Source of the DNA: Bradyrhizobium sp. Ec3.3
GTDB lineage: Bacteria; Pseudomonadota; Alphaproteobacteria; Rhizobiales; Xanthobacteraceae
NCBI RefSeq assembly: GCF_000472925.1
Contig: NZ_AXAS01000075.1
Span: forward strand, 1 to 32,479
Reading direction: 5' to 3'
Length of the DNA: 32,479 nt
Shown here: positions 22,609-30,713 of the stretch, one piece after another
How the letters are laid out: each line of letters starts with the position of its first letter
Position numbering within the stretch: position 1 is the first letter of the stretch
Notes under the pieces: generated by a model
What the model saw: only the letters and a program-made list of their open reading frames with translations
The model's database searches: none
Told to the model about the DNA's origin: nothing
Made by a program: the position numbers and the translations under genes

Positions 22609-24174
22609 TCAGTCGGGCAACCCCGCTTTCCGAAGCCCCTCGATCAATCGCTTCGCCTTTGCCTGACCACCTCGGGCGATATAGGTGGATATTGTAAAGG
22701 TAGGATCGTGCTCGAGCACACCGGCCGCCGCCTCACGCGCCTGCGCGTTGTGGTCGAGATGGGCAAACGCGCATGCCAGACACCGGTATGACGCCGCATG
22801 AGCGGGGTTCTGACGAACAGCTTTCTTCGCTGCCATGATCGCCTCGTCAAAGCGACCGAGCTCGATCAAGGCCATTGCCATTCCGATGAGCGACCGATGA
22901 AGTAGCGGATCGACCGGGCTTAGACGAATAGCACGTTCGAAGCTCCTGATTGCTTCTTCATGCAGCCCCGCAATTCGATACACCCAGCCTCTGCCATGCC
23001 ACGCCGCAAACGCATTCGGGTTGAGTTCGACCGCGCGATCCGCCATCTCGATCTCGCTCTCGGAATCGCCAACCATAAAGGCCGACACGGTGGCAGCATT
23101 TGCCAACGTTACGGGATCACTGTCGTCGATACTCAGCGCCAGACAAAAAAGGCGAATCGCCTCCTTGCGATCGAATTGCGGATCGACAGAGTAGCCCATG
23201 GTAATGTTGAGGGTGTGGCACAGGCTTGCCAAAGCCGCAACGACGCCGAACCGCGCGTCCAGCTCCAAGGCTCGATGAGTGAGCCTTATCGCCTCGGCGA
23301 ACCCTTCGCGAGTTGACGCGTAGTACTGCGGCAAGGCCTGAAGGTAGCAATCGTAGGCCGTGAGGTTCTCTGGCTGCCGCCGCGCTGCGACCGCAATTTC
23401 CGTTTGAAGCAATTTCGGCTCGATGGCCGAGACGACGGCAACCGCGACTTCGTCCTGGAGAGCGAACACGTCCGTCAGGTCGCGCTCGAACCTGTCGGCC
23501 CAGATGTGGGCGCCCGTCACCGCATCGATCAACTGCCCCGCGATGCGAACCTTGCCCGATGATTTGCGTACGGACCCCTCAAGAACGTAACGCACGCCAA
23601 GGCTTCGCCCGACCTCCTTGATATCGACCGCCTTGCCCTTGAACGAGAAGCTCGAGTTTCGGGCGATGACGAACAGCCATTTGAACCGCGTAAGGGCCGT
23701 GGTGATCTCTTCGACCATGCCGTCGGCGAAGTACTGCTGCTCGGGATCGCCGCTCATATTCTCGAAGGGCAACACGGCGATCGAGGACTTGTCGGGGAGC
23801 GCAAGTGTGGGTTTGGACGAATCCATGTAGCCGGGGGAAGTCACCGCGACGGCGGGCGGCCTGTCCTCCTCGTGGACCACACCGACGAAGCGAAAACCCT
23901 TTCGTGGCAATGTCTTGATGAGGCGCTGTTCCTCGCCGGAATCGCCGATCGCGCTTCGGGCCGCATTGAGACGGGTAGTCAGCGCCACGTCGGACACGAT
24001 GCGTCCATTCCAGATGGCACTCACCAGGTCGTCCTTGCTGACAACACGCTCCCTGTTTCGGATCAGGTAATCGAGCAGATCGAAAACCTGCGGTGCGGTC
24101 GGGACGACTTTGGACCCGCGGCGGAGTTCGCATCGGTCGGTGTCGAGAGCGTAGTCCTCGAAGAAATAGCGCAC
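22609..24174 (-). CDS. CadC-type winged-helix regulator with TolB-like and TPR domains
   Basis: 521 residues. Residues ~1-98 are an OmpR/PhoB-type winged helix (LRRGSKVVPTAPQVFDLLDY, LVSAIWNGRIVSDVALTTRL, LIKTLPRKGFRFVGVV). Residues ~130-260 form the TolB-N-like domain often fused to it (SIAVLPFENMSGDPEQQYFA, DGMVEEITTAL, YVLEGSVRKSSGKVRI, ADRFERDLTDVF). The rest is TPR repeats (AVELNPNAFAAWHGRGWVY, RAIRLSPVDPLLHRSLIGM). No transmembrane helix, so cytoplasmic. The start is GTG with AGGGAG eight bases upstream. It is divergent from a DUF1127 gene, a possible target. Confidence 0.88.
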   Translation of the reverse strand: MRYFFEDYALDTDRCELRRGSKVVPTAPQVFDLLDYLIRNRERVVSKDDLVSAIWNGRIVSDVALTTRLNAARSAIGDSGEEQRLIKTLPRKGFRFVGVVHEEDRPPAVAVTSPGYMDSSKPTLALPDKSSIAVLPFENMSGDPEQQYFADGMVEEITTALTRFKWLFVIARNSSFSFKGKAVDIKEVGRSLGVRYVLEGSVRKSSGKVRIAGQLIDAVTGAHIWADRFERDLTDVFALQDEVAVAVVSAIEPKLLQTEIAVAARRQPENLTAYDCYLQALPQYYASTREGFAEAIRLTHRALELDARFGVVAALASLCHTLNITMGYSVDPQFDRKEAIRLFCLALSIDDSDPVTLANAATVSAFMVGDSESEIEMADRAVELNPNAFAAWHGRGWVYRIAGLHEEAIRSFERAIRLSPVDPLLHRSLIGMAMALIELGRFDEAIMAAKKAVRQNPAHAASYRCLACAFAHLDHNAQAREAAAGVLEHDPTFTISTYIARGGQAKAKRLIEGLRKAGLPD

Positions 24175-24327
24175 GCTATCGCTCCCTGGTCACCTCACGT
24201 ACTCAAGCACCGCTGAGGGCTGAAAGAATAAGCCGCCTGTAAGGAAAATGTAAGCCGGATATCAAGCGCATCCTGCGACGTCCTGACATCCTTGCTTTGT
24301 TGGACGCATATACCGGGGAGATTTCAG
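24175..24327. promoter_or_regulatory. Divergent promoter region of the CadC-type regulator and DUF1127 gene
   Basis: 153 bp, somewhat more A-rich than its neighbours (AAGAATAAGCC, GGAAAATGTAAGCC). GGGGAG precedes the DUF1127 ATG at 24328. A tentative direct repeat TCCTGCGACG/TCCTGACATCC could be an operator; this is a guess. Confidence 0.45.
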
Positions 24328-24558
24328 ATGGCTACAACCTACGATGTGTCCGCGTCGAGACAGACCTTCGCGCCGGTTCGACTTGGGCTGAGCCTGCTCG
24401 CCAATTGCCGCGCCGCCCTTCGCGAAAGGCACGAACGCCGACGGCTACAGGCCAGGCTGTCCGACCTGAGCGACATGGCGCTCCACGATATCGGTATCTC
24501 GCGCGGCGAGATCGACTACGTCGCCGCGCACCGAGATTTCGATCCACGAGCCGTCTGA
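24328..24558 (+). CDS. DUF1127 small protein
   Basis: 76 residues. The C-terminal half has the family core: RLQARLSDLSDMALHDIGIS then RGEIDYVAAH. The N-terminal half is basic (RAALRERHERRRL). Proteins of this family in alphaproteobacteria are small arginine-rich factors; some affect RNA turnover and phosphate or stress responses. GGGGAG lies about seven bases before the ATG. Intact. Confidence 0.85.
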   Translation: MATTYDVSASRQTFAPVRLGLSLLANCRAALRERHERRRLQARLSDLSDMALHDIGISRGEIDYVAAHRDFDPRAV

Positions 24559-24657
24559 TCCGCAGGATGACTGCCACGTTCTGATAACGGTGGATGGTTG
24601 GAATTGGAGACGTCCGGGCCTGCCAACTCCGTTCCTATTTCGTCGAAGCCCTTATGC

Positions 24658-24813
24658 TCAACTTCGCTTTTCCTTCGACTTCAGCCTCACCTCGAGTTGC
24701 TGCCGAATTGCCTTTAGAAGAGGCCGCAGCGCCACGCTGACGAAGCTGCCAAGAAGCATGAGCCACGTCGCCAAGGCCGAGCACCACAATAGATCTTCCA
24801 GTAACTTGGGCAT
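24658..24813 (-). CDS. 51-residue single-helix membrane protein
   Basis: MPKLLEDLLWCSALATWLML then LGSFVSVALRPLLKAIRQQL and a lysine-rich tail (KSKEKRS). This is one hydrophobic helix followed by a basic amphipathic end, so probably N-out/C-in. GGAGG lies ten bases upstream of the ATG at 24813. The overlapping longer frame in another register looks like a shadow. Function unknown. Confidence 0.5.
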   Translation of the reverse strand: MPKLLEDLLWCSALATWLMLLGSFVSVALRPLLKAIRQQLEVRLKSKEKRS

Positions 24814-24912
24814 GGGTCATGGCCTCCAAAATGACTTCCTGAAATGCGCGGAGTGTCCCTCAGCTGAGGATCGGCCACACGCTCGTAAAAGTAGCAGCAG
24901 TCGCAGCCGTAA

Positions 24913-25179
24913 AGAGCAGGCTACTCGCGGCTAAGCAATGCAACCGACGCTGCCCGCCGGCACCCAGGTCTGCTGGCTTCCGTTTATCGGCTAGCTGTCT
25001 CGGCAGGAAATGCCCAAGTTATCGCAGGTGAGCGCGAAGGCTTCTTTCGCCTTAGCGTCCTCGAAGCAAAAGCGCGAGCCGATGTCGGCGCGGTCGCACT
25101 ATTGCCGTCCTCCAACGTCAATCCGGACGCGCATAGCCTGCCGCTGCTTTGCCGAATGCAAGCCGACGCCTCACGCTAG
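24913..25179 (+). pseudogene. Possible coding remnant
   Basis: An 88-codon frame after TAA (24910) and ending TAG (25177). It reads like natural protein: HPGLLASVYRLAVSAGNAQV, EGFFRLSVLEAKARADVGAV, ALLPSSNVNPDAHSLPLLCR. It has no ATG/GTG with a ribosome site, so it looks 5'-truncated. No family recognised; could be chance. Confidence 0.3.
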
Positions 25180-25198
25180 GGGCGCCGCCCGGCTGCTG

Positions 25199-26983
25199 TC
25201 AAACTGTCACGCGGCTGCCGTCGAAGCGCGTGAAGGAGAAGCCGTCGAAGGGCTCGCGGAGGGTAGCGCGTTCGTCACGTAGCATGGCTATAGCCACTTC
25301 CTCGCCGAGCGCCATTGAGGCAGCGGCGTCGGAACGCCAGTGGATACCAGCCCAATTGCGTCCGAAGCCGAAATTCACCGCGAGCTTGTTCAACTCTCCA
25401 CCAACCGTGAGCGGCGGGCCGCTATAGGACATGAGCGTCGTCGGGTCAGCCGGATCGGGCTGTACCGGGTTGGAGATGACGCGGCTCTCGTCGAAAAACG
25501 CCTTCAATATGGTAGCCGTGACGGCACCAACGCTCGTAGCACCGCCGGGATAGGTGGAGTGAAGGGGCGCGGCCTCCGGATAGGTTTGGGACAAAAGGTA
25601 GTTGCCGTATTTGGCTTTACTGCGATCGAGCGCTTCCGATTTCAGAAAGTTATCATGCAATGGGTAGTCGCTGGCGCCATTGGCGAGGCGTTGATGCGCC
25701 AGACCGCCATAGGCTTCCGGTCGCACAGCCCGATGTACAAAATACTTCTGCCAATAGGCGGCGCGGACGGCGTTACTGATCCCCGTGGCGAGTAGTTCCT
25801 GCACATGGGGCAACCCGAAGGTGGCACCGGCAGGGCCTTGGGTCTTTGATCTACGATACGGGTTTGATGGGTAGGACACGGCCTCTGCCGGGGGAAACAT
25901 CCCGGAGTAGCGCTTGTCCGTCCCGCCAGCGGGGGTGGCAAGTAACAGTGCCGCCGCCCAACCAAGTGCAGGACCAGTGTGGATATACTCCGCGAGGTCT
26001 CTTCCGGTTGTGATGTATCGCGGTGTCGCGTCGAACTGCGGCTGCTGCTTTGGCGCGGCGCCGTTCTGGATCGCAAGCCACTCGTCGTAGTCGGTCAGGA
26101 ATTCGCTGGCGGGCAACGCGGTGCGAATTTGAGCACTCATCCACTGTGCGGCATACGGCACGTCCCGAAGCAGGAATTGCGAGATCAAGGGGCCGTCCAA
26201 GACGCCCGGGGGCGTGACAGAGCGGCCGTTCGGGTCAGCCGGGTCGAAATAAAGCGCGTTGGCACGCAACAGCGAACCGGGCGTGACCCGCCCACCGGAC
26301 TTTGGTCCGCGGAAATCGGCAAGCTTGTTGAGTTCCTCAGTCGCGGCGAGCACGTCGCGATTGGAGGTGTCGTCGCGCAACTCGGTAAGCGGAACATCAC
26401 GAAGCAGGGATTGCCAATACACCTCAACCGCCTCGCCGCCGCGCTCCGCACTTGCGAGGGCCGGCGCCGGGGGAATTCCAATCTAAGTAGGGTTTATACC
26501 GCTGAGACTGACGGCCTCTGTGCCTACCGGATTGACCAGTTTGCGAGTACCGCCTAGCGGGATCTTCTCGAAGTCAGCGGGATCACCCGACTGGCAAGCA
26601 GTATAGAGGGCCTGCCATGCCGCTTGTTCTACTTCGCTGCGTTTATCATGCGGCAGGCCCCGTGAATCGGAACCGATCCTGTTGGTGTAGCGCGCCTCAT
26701 CGCCATTCGTCGGGTGTGGAGCGATCGGAATTTTCTCGCTGTTGCTCGCACAGATCCCTCGGACTTCGATGGCGCGGCGCTTGAACTCCGCGTCGAGGGG
26801 GCGCGCGTCCGCGCTCACAGGCTCTGCGGCCTCAGCGATTCCCGGCATGCTCGGAGTAGACGCAAGCACAGCGGCGCCAACCGCGATACCGGCCCGGCCG
26901 ACGAGCAAACGGCGAGTGACCGTGGTGGTTGGCAAGGCTGACGATGTCAGGGGTTCAGTCGAAATTGTGGGGTGATTAGGCAT
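25199..26983 (-). pseudogene. Vanadium-dependent haloperoxidase-like (PAP2 superfamily) protein, split by an in-frame TAG
   Basis: Two minus frames in the same register are separated only by TAG at 26483-26485. The first part (166 residues from 26983, GGGAGG eight bases upstream) has a Tat-like signal (TRRLLVGRAGIAVGAAVLA) and the usual N-terminal domain (KRRAIEVR, HPTNGDEARY). The second continues IPPAPALASAERGGEAVEVY, KYFVHRAVRPEAYGGLAH and, near the end, GRNWAGIHWRSD, the R-x5-H-x3-D vanadate ligand motif. Where relatives have YPAGHA, this has YPGGAT: the expected catalytic-acid histidine is missing. Dead, or expressed by readthrough as a changed enzyme. Confidence 0.78.
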
Positions 26984-27193
26984 GGAGATATCCTCCCTCG
27001 CAGGCACCGCATGAGGCAAAAGCGATGTGACGGCATTCCGCGCGTCCTGTGCACGCGGAGAGTGCTCGTGAGAGACCGGCACAAAAGAATTGTCGGTTTA
27101 GGAGTCGATGCTTGCCGATAGCATCCCAGCTGCCCATTCAGTCCTAACGGAGATGTCGGCACATCCCGTCTGAGGAGCGGCTTCAACGAGAGC

Positions 27194-27568
27194 CTAAGCG
27201 GTCACACGGCTATTCAAAAGAGGGCTCCTACTTCCCGGTGTGCGGCACAATGCCGCCGAAACTGGTGAACGCATCTCGGGATGGGTCCGACATAAGGTGC
27301 TTGGGCAAGGTGACTGCAATGCCAGTCCTTTCAAGAGCCGGACATAGGTCCCACTCTCGTGCAGCTCGAGCCAGCCGCGCTCAACCGCCATCTTAATCTC
27401 CGCGCCGAACCCCTCACCGCTCGCCTTCAGTGTGTACAGGAACGGCGCGTTTATCTTCTCCATGTGGATGCGGCCGTCTTGGACGGGCTCAATGCCGCTG
27501 GCGATCTCGACCAGCTTGCGCGCTGCGACTTCCGGGTTGGTGAAGGGGCGTTCGGCGGTGAGTTTCAT
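27194..27568 (-). CDS. Hypothetical protein overlapping the SRAP gene end
   Basis: 124 residues. The first ~78 look conserved and folded: MKLTAERPFTNPEVAARKLV, DGRIHMEKINAPFLYTLKA, RGWLELHESGTYVR. The remainder is proline/cysteine/arginine-rich and unlike the front, suggesting a frameshift or junction near 27335. The ATG overlaps the stop of the SRAP gene (ATGA), so the two were translationally coupled. I recall this pair as common in Bradyrhizobium; function unknown. Confidence 0.6.
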   Translation of the reverse strand: MKLTAERPFTNPEVAARKLVEIASGIEPVQDGRIHMEKINAPFLYTLKASGEGFGAEIKMAVERGWLELHESGTYVRLLKGLALQSPCPSTLCRTHPEMRSPVSAALCRTPGSRSPLLNSRVTA

Positions 27569-28008
27569 GCGGTGGCCCGATCTTCATTCGATTCACCACG
27601 CGCAACGACCTTCAGGGCATCATCCGGCAATGGCCGCTGCAACGCCTTCGCCTCATCCCACGGCGCGCGCATCCAGACGTCACGCTCTTCGTCCGTGGTC
27701 AGGATGACCGGCATGGCCTTGGGGTGGATCGGCGCAACGACCGCATTCCCGCGGTCGTCAGGAAGCCGTAGACCTGATGCGGCCCTGGCACACGCTTCGA
27801 CTTTGGGCCGCGATCACCATTGAAGGTTGTCCAGATGCCCGCGAATGCGAAGAGCGGGCGATCCTCATTGAGCGCGAACCAGACCACGTCCTTTTTCTTG
27901 GTCGCTGGGTTCGGCTCGGGCGCGTACTCAGCGAAGCTGTTGGCCGGGACCAGGCAGCGGTTCTCGGGCTTGAGCCAGCCCCGCGTTGGTCGGCAGGGAA
28001 AAAGAAAG
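27565..28008 (-). pseudogene. SRAP/YedK DNA-protein crosslink repair protein, N-truncated and frameshifted
   Basis: Reads RPTRGWLKPENRCLVPANSF, DVVWFALNEDRPLFAFAGIW, VPGPHQVYGFLTT. After a one-base loss near 27757 it continues NAVVAPIHPKAMPVILTTDE, VWMRAPWDEAKALQRPLP, then ends at 27565. SRAP proteins trap abasic sites in single-stranded DNA using Cys2 and a conserved Glu and His (here PIHPKAMPVIL holds the His). The first ~90 residues including Cys2 are missing, so this copy cannot be active. A shorter SRAP sliver lies at 470-565. Confidence 0.82.
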
Positions 28009-28143
28009 TATGGCCGAAAGATAAGCTGAAATTACCCCGGCTCAAGGCGGCCCTTTTGTTTAGCGGAGTAAACATACGTGAATTGACGGAACCGGCCCTG
28101 CTGGGCATCCTGCCATCACTCCAAGTCCGCAACGCATACCCCT

Positions 28144-28176
28144 CAAACCCCCGGTCTCACCGGGGGTTTGATTTTT
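28144..28176 (+). terminator. Strong rho-independent terminator without an obvious gene
   Basis: CAAACCCCCGGT and ACCGGGGGTTTG form a perfect 12-bp stem with a three-base loop, followed by ATTTTT. No plus-strand gene ends before it; the only plus frame (27777-28223) runs straight through the hairpin and is mostly the shadow of the SRAP remnant. It may end a short RNA or belong to a displaced gene. Confidence 0.75.
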
Positions 28177-28246
28177 GCTTGGCAATTGTCGGCCGTCAGC
28201 ACGCGCAAACTCGGGACGACTGAGCGCGTCAGAAGCTGACTGACTG

Positions 28247-28342
28247 CTAGTACCGTTGCAGGAACAGGCCGAGGACGAGCATCACCGGCGTGAACAGGCT
28301 CTGCAGGATCATCAGCCACAAGAACAGACGATCTTTGCCCAT
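28247..28342 (-). CDS. Possible 31-residue membrane peptide
   Basis: MGKDRLFLWLMILQSLFTPV followed by MLVLGLFLQRY: one clean hydrophobic helix with basic ends, a typical small bacterial membrane protein. An in-frame ATG ten codons upstream gives 41 residues. No clear ribosome site, so support is compositional only. Confidence 0.35.
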   Translation of the reverse strand: MGKDRLFLWLMILQSLFTPVMLVLGLFLQRY

Positions 28343-28492
28343 CAGGGGGCCAACACTTACGCCCCTTGGCATGTTGAGATCGGTGCCAAAGTGCACACAT
28401 GGCGCTGTTCGCCAAAGCATGCTGCGCTTTCATGTTGCAATTCAGCAGACGCGTCCTAACCTACGGGCGACAACGGCATGTAGGTGAGGAAT

Positions 28493-28852
28493 ATGTCCTT
28501 TCACCCGATGGCCGCTGCGGTTGATTGGCTCGATGCCTACCGCGCTGGCGATGTCGATGCGATTTTAGAAATGTTCGCCGACGACGCTGTGATCCATTGC
28601 AGCTGCGGAAGCATAAAGATTGTGACCGAGAAAGAAAGCCTACGAGCTTATTGGGTCCAGCGTATAAGGGAAAACCCCGCGTACGGTTTTGACTACCTCT
28701 ACCCGACAGATGGTGGAGCAATGATCTCCTATATCGTGCGCGACCGGGCAATTGCCGCGGTGTTGACCTTCAATGCCTCCGGGCAGATCGAGAGGCTGAG
28801 CTGCGGCACGTCCAATTGGGCGGGAAGCCGCACTGACCGAAAAGGTCTATAA
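28493..28852 (+). CDS. SnoaL/NTF2-like fold protein
   Basis: 119 residues. AAAVDWLDAYRAGDVDAILE, MFADDAVIHCSCGSIKIVTE and the following YW..R....P form the helix-strand pattern of SnoaL-like small cone-barrel proteins. Members are enzymes of varied reactions or ligand binders, so a function cannot be assigned. GAGG lies three to six bases before the ATG at 28493. It converges with the next gene, and the 3' ends overlap by about 80 bp. Confidence 0.72.
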   Translation: MSFHPMAAAVDWLDAYRAGDVDAILEMFADDAVIHCSCGSIKIVTEKESLRAYWVQRIRENPAYGFDYLYPTDGGAMISYIVRDRAIAAVLTFNASGQIERLSCGTSNWAGSRTDRKGL

Positions 28853-29204
28853 GAGCGAGAGCTGGATCGCTTCTGCAAGCCCCGCCGCGCAACTCCGAAC
28901 AATCCGTGCACCGCATGCGCCGCTCCAGCTCGTGGATCGGCGTTGACTTCGGTCTGCGCACGATATCCAGGGCGACGGTCTGATTGATGTCGCAACCGAG
29001 ACATCGGACTTCAAAATAGAGGTAACCCGCATTGAGGGCATCGCCCAGGGTAGGCGATGGCTGCGCCGGTCCCTTGAAGGCGAGCATGCTCTTATTCCAC
29101 GCCTCGCAGGCGAGCCGGTCGGCTTCCTTGCGTGCTTCTGTCGCCCGCTCTGCCGCTGCCCGGACCGAGCCGCCGTAGATGGTCTCGCGTGATTTGGTGC
29201 CCAT
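28770..29204 (-). CDS. Zinc-ribbon-like hypothetical protein with altered C-terminus
   Basis: 144 residues. MGTKSRETIYGGSVRAAAER begins an alanine-rich helix, followed by SPTLGDALNAGYLYFEVRC. Cys68, Cys71, Cys99 and Cys102 (CLGC, CTDC) form two CxxC pairs that would bind zinc. Proteins I recall from Bradyrhizobium end soon after the second pair. Here ~40 extra residues are read antisense to the SnoaL-like gene, suggesting a frameshift near 28890. No good ribosome site at 29204. Possible nucleic-acid binding; unproven. Confidence 0.6.
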   Translation of the reverse strand: MGTKSRETIYGGSVRAAAERATEARKEADRLACEAWNKSMLAFKGPAQPSPTLGDALNAGYLYFEVRCLGCDINQTVALDIVRRPKSTPIHELERRMRCTDCSELRGGACRSDPALALIDLFGQCGFPPNWTCRSSASRSARRH

Positions 29205-29590
29205 GCCGGGAAGATGCGCCGCCTGGCACGGCGCAGGCAAGCCGCTATGGATTGCGGTGGACAACGCGACAGGCTCTACCGAGCGACGCCCAAGGGGGCG
29301 GCGGCAAGATCAGGTCGCAAACAATGTCGGATAATGAATTTATCAGCAAAAACAATGTGCGCAGATCGGTCAACCCTCTTCGCAGGGGAAGGGCCGCTGA
29401 GAGGCGTTTGGCTCGCCTGGTGTCCGGTAGGTCCGGGGTCGGAAAAACCTCACGGACGGGGCTGCGAATCTCGGGGCACGATGCACTGATGTTCCGCTTG
29501 ATGGATACAAGGTGTAATGTTCTCCATTGAATGCTAGAGCCACCGGGAGAGTTTTTAAAGCAAAGCGTACTTCACGACGGGAGGACGTTC
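29205..29590. other. Stretch without a confident gene
   Basis: One frame contains MSDNEFISKNNVRRSVNPLR from 29322 but has no ribosome site and no recognised family. GGGAGGACG before 29591 is a possible ribosome site for the next gene. Confidence 0.35.
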
Positions 29591-29773
29591 ATGAAACGCC
29601 ACCGGCACAAACAGGATAGGACGCTGGGCGAGCGACTTATCAAGGAAGCTAGAGCAGCAAGGGAAAAGGCAGATCAATTGCCGCCCCAAGGTGCGGAGCG
29701 GAAGCGAGATGACCTTTTAGAAAAAGGCCCGCGAAGCCGATATCACTCCATAGGCGGCCTGAGACGGTTGTAG
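29591..29773 (+). pseudogene. Small basic hypothetical protein, frameshifted
   Basis: MKRHRHKQDRTLGERLIKEA, REKADQLPPQGAERKRDDLL is the start of a small helical protein family I recall in Bradyrhizobium (MKRHRHKQ..L.ERL..EA..LRE.A..LP.G..R..LL.KARQAE). At a run of five A (29721-29725) the frame leaves the family. Reading one base off restores KKAREADIT and then meets TAG. So the natural C-terminus is lost. Upstream GGGAGGACGTTC is a plausible ribosome site. Confidence 0.6.
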
Positions 29774-29830
29774 CAACGATCATCCGGAGATTGCGCACCA
29801 TTTTGGAGTTGTGAGCAAGGAGACTGCGCC

Positions 29831-30232
29831 TTGAACCTTCTTTGCAAGCTCCTCCTCTCGAGCGCTCTTGGCCTGCTGGCAACGTTCGTCCATGCGCAGG
29901 AGGGTGAGCAGAACCAGGCCGCTCATAGCCACCATCCCGCTCAGGAACAGCTTCTGCACGAGAGGTTTTATTCGACGTGGCACATGCCTGATAATCCGGC
30001 GTTCAGCTGTTGCAACAATGCGGACTGCTACCCGACCGAAATCAAATCTGTCGACGGCAAGATCTATGCGAAGCGCCGGGAGGACGGGAAATACATTCTC
30101 ATTCCGTCCCAGAAAATAGAGCGGAACAGGGATAATCCCGACGGCCGCAATCACCTTTGCGCTCCACCGCCGGGCTTCGCGAAGAACGCCGTCGATACCG
30201 TCTACTGCTTCGCGTTGGGCGGCGCCACATGA
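29831..30232 (+). CDS. Exported cysteine-containing hypothetical protein, TTG start
   Basis: 133 residues. A signal peptide (LLCKLLLSSALGLLATFVHA) precedes a histidine-rich segment (AAHSHHPAQEQLLHERFYST) and the conserved core WHMPDNPAFSCCNNADCYPT, KIYAKRREDGKYILIPSQ, RDNPDGRNHLCAPPP. Five cysteines suggest disulfides or metal binding in the periplasm. TTG is the start: AAGGAG lies eight bases before it and no ATG occurs before the signal. Similar unnamed proteins occur in rhizobia and Rhodopseudomonas. Function unknown. Confidence 0.75.
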   Translation: MNLLCKLLLSSALGLLATFVHAQEGEQNQAAHSHHPAQEQLLHERFYSTWHMPDNPAFSCCNNADCYPTEIKSVDGKIYAKRREDGKYILIPSQKIERNRDNPDGRNHLCAPPPGFAKNAVDTVYCFALGGAT

Positions 30233-30713
30233 ACGGGGTCCTGGGTTCGAGCCCAGCGCGCTCACCAGTCGCTCGACCGGCATTGGGCTTCATCGGCTTC
30301 GGTCCCGGTGGCTTGTCGAAGGTCCGATGCGGCTTGACCTCGCGCGCCTCGCCTCGACCTCATCAATGCCGCGCCACCGATTAGTGAGCCGGAACACGTT
30401 GACGAGGCGCGAACCGGTTCGATCTCGATCAGGCCGAGATGGAGCGATGGCGACACCGCCTTCGGCGCGATGTGATGATCCAGCTTGAAGTCAACGTAGG
30501 ACACGCTCACGCTGTCGCCGTTGCCGATGGCCAGTTGGTTCCGGCTACAGGGCCAGCCACAGTACCGCCAGCGCGACCATAACGACGACCGCCGCGACGC
30601 ATCAGTGATCGTTCGCTCCTGTTGCGGCGCGTTGGATACCTCACTTCCGCTTGCGGCAGCTTAGCGGACCATACCCGGACTTGCCGCTGGCTCAGTCGGT
30701 CGCGAATGACCCT
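30233..30713. other. Left flank of the IS1182-type element
   Basis: No confident gene. A minus frame from 30510 starts MSVSYVDFKLDHHIAPKAVS and could be a short real protein, but it degenerates into arginine-rich sequence. A minus-strand 18-codon hydrophobic run (VAAVVVMVALAVLWLAL, 30551-30601) has no usable start. Confidence 0.35.

Noticed and set aside
3316..26983. A joint halogenation pathway built from the chloroperoxidase-type hydrolase and the vanadium-haloperoxidase-like gene
   Set aside because: They are 21 kb apart, one is broken, and the alpha/beta hydrolase family usually acts as an esterase in vivo.
28060..28145. Possible tRNA 3' end (CCTGCCATCACTCCA) upstream of the strong terminator
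   Set aside because: No T-loop GTTCGA, no anticodon arm or acceptor pairing can be drawn.
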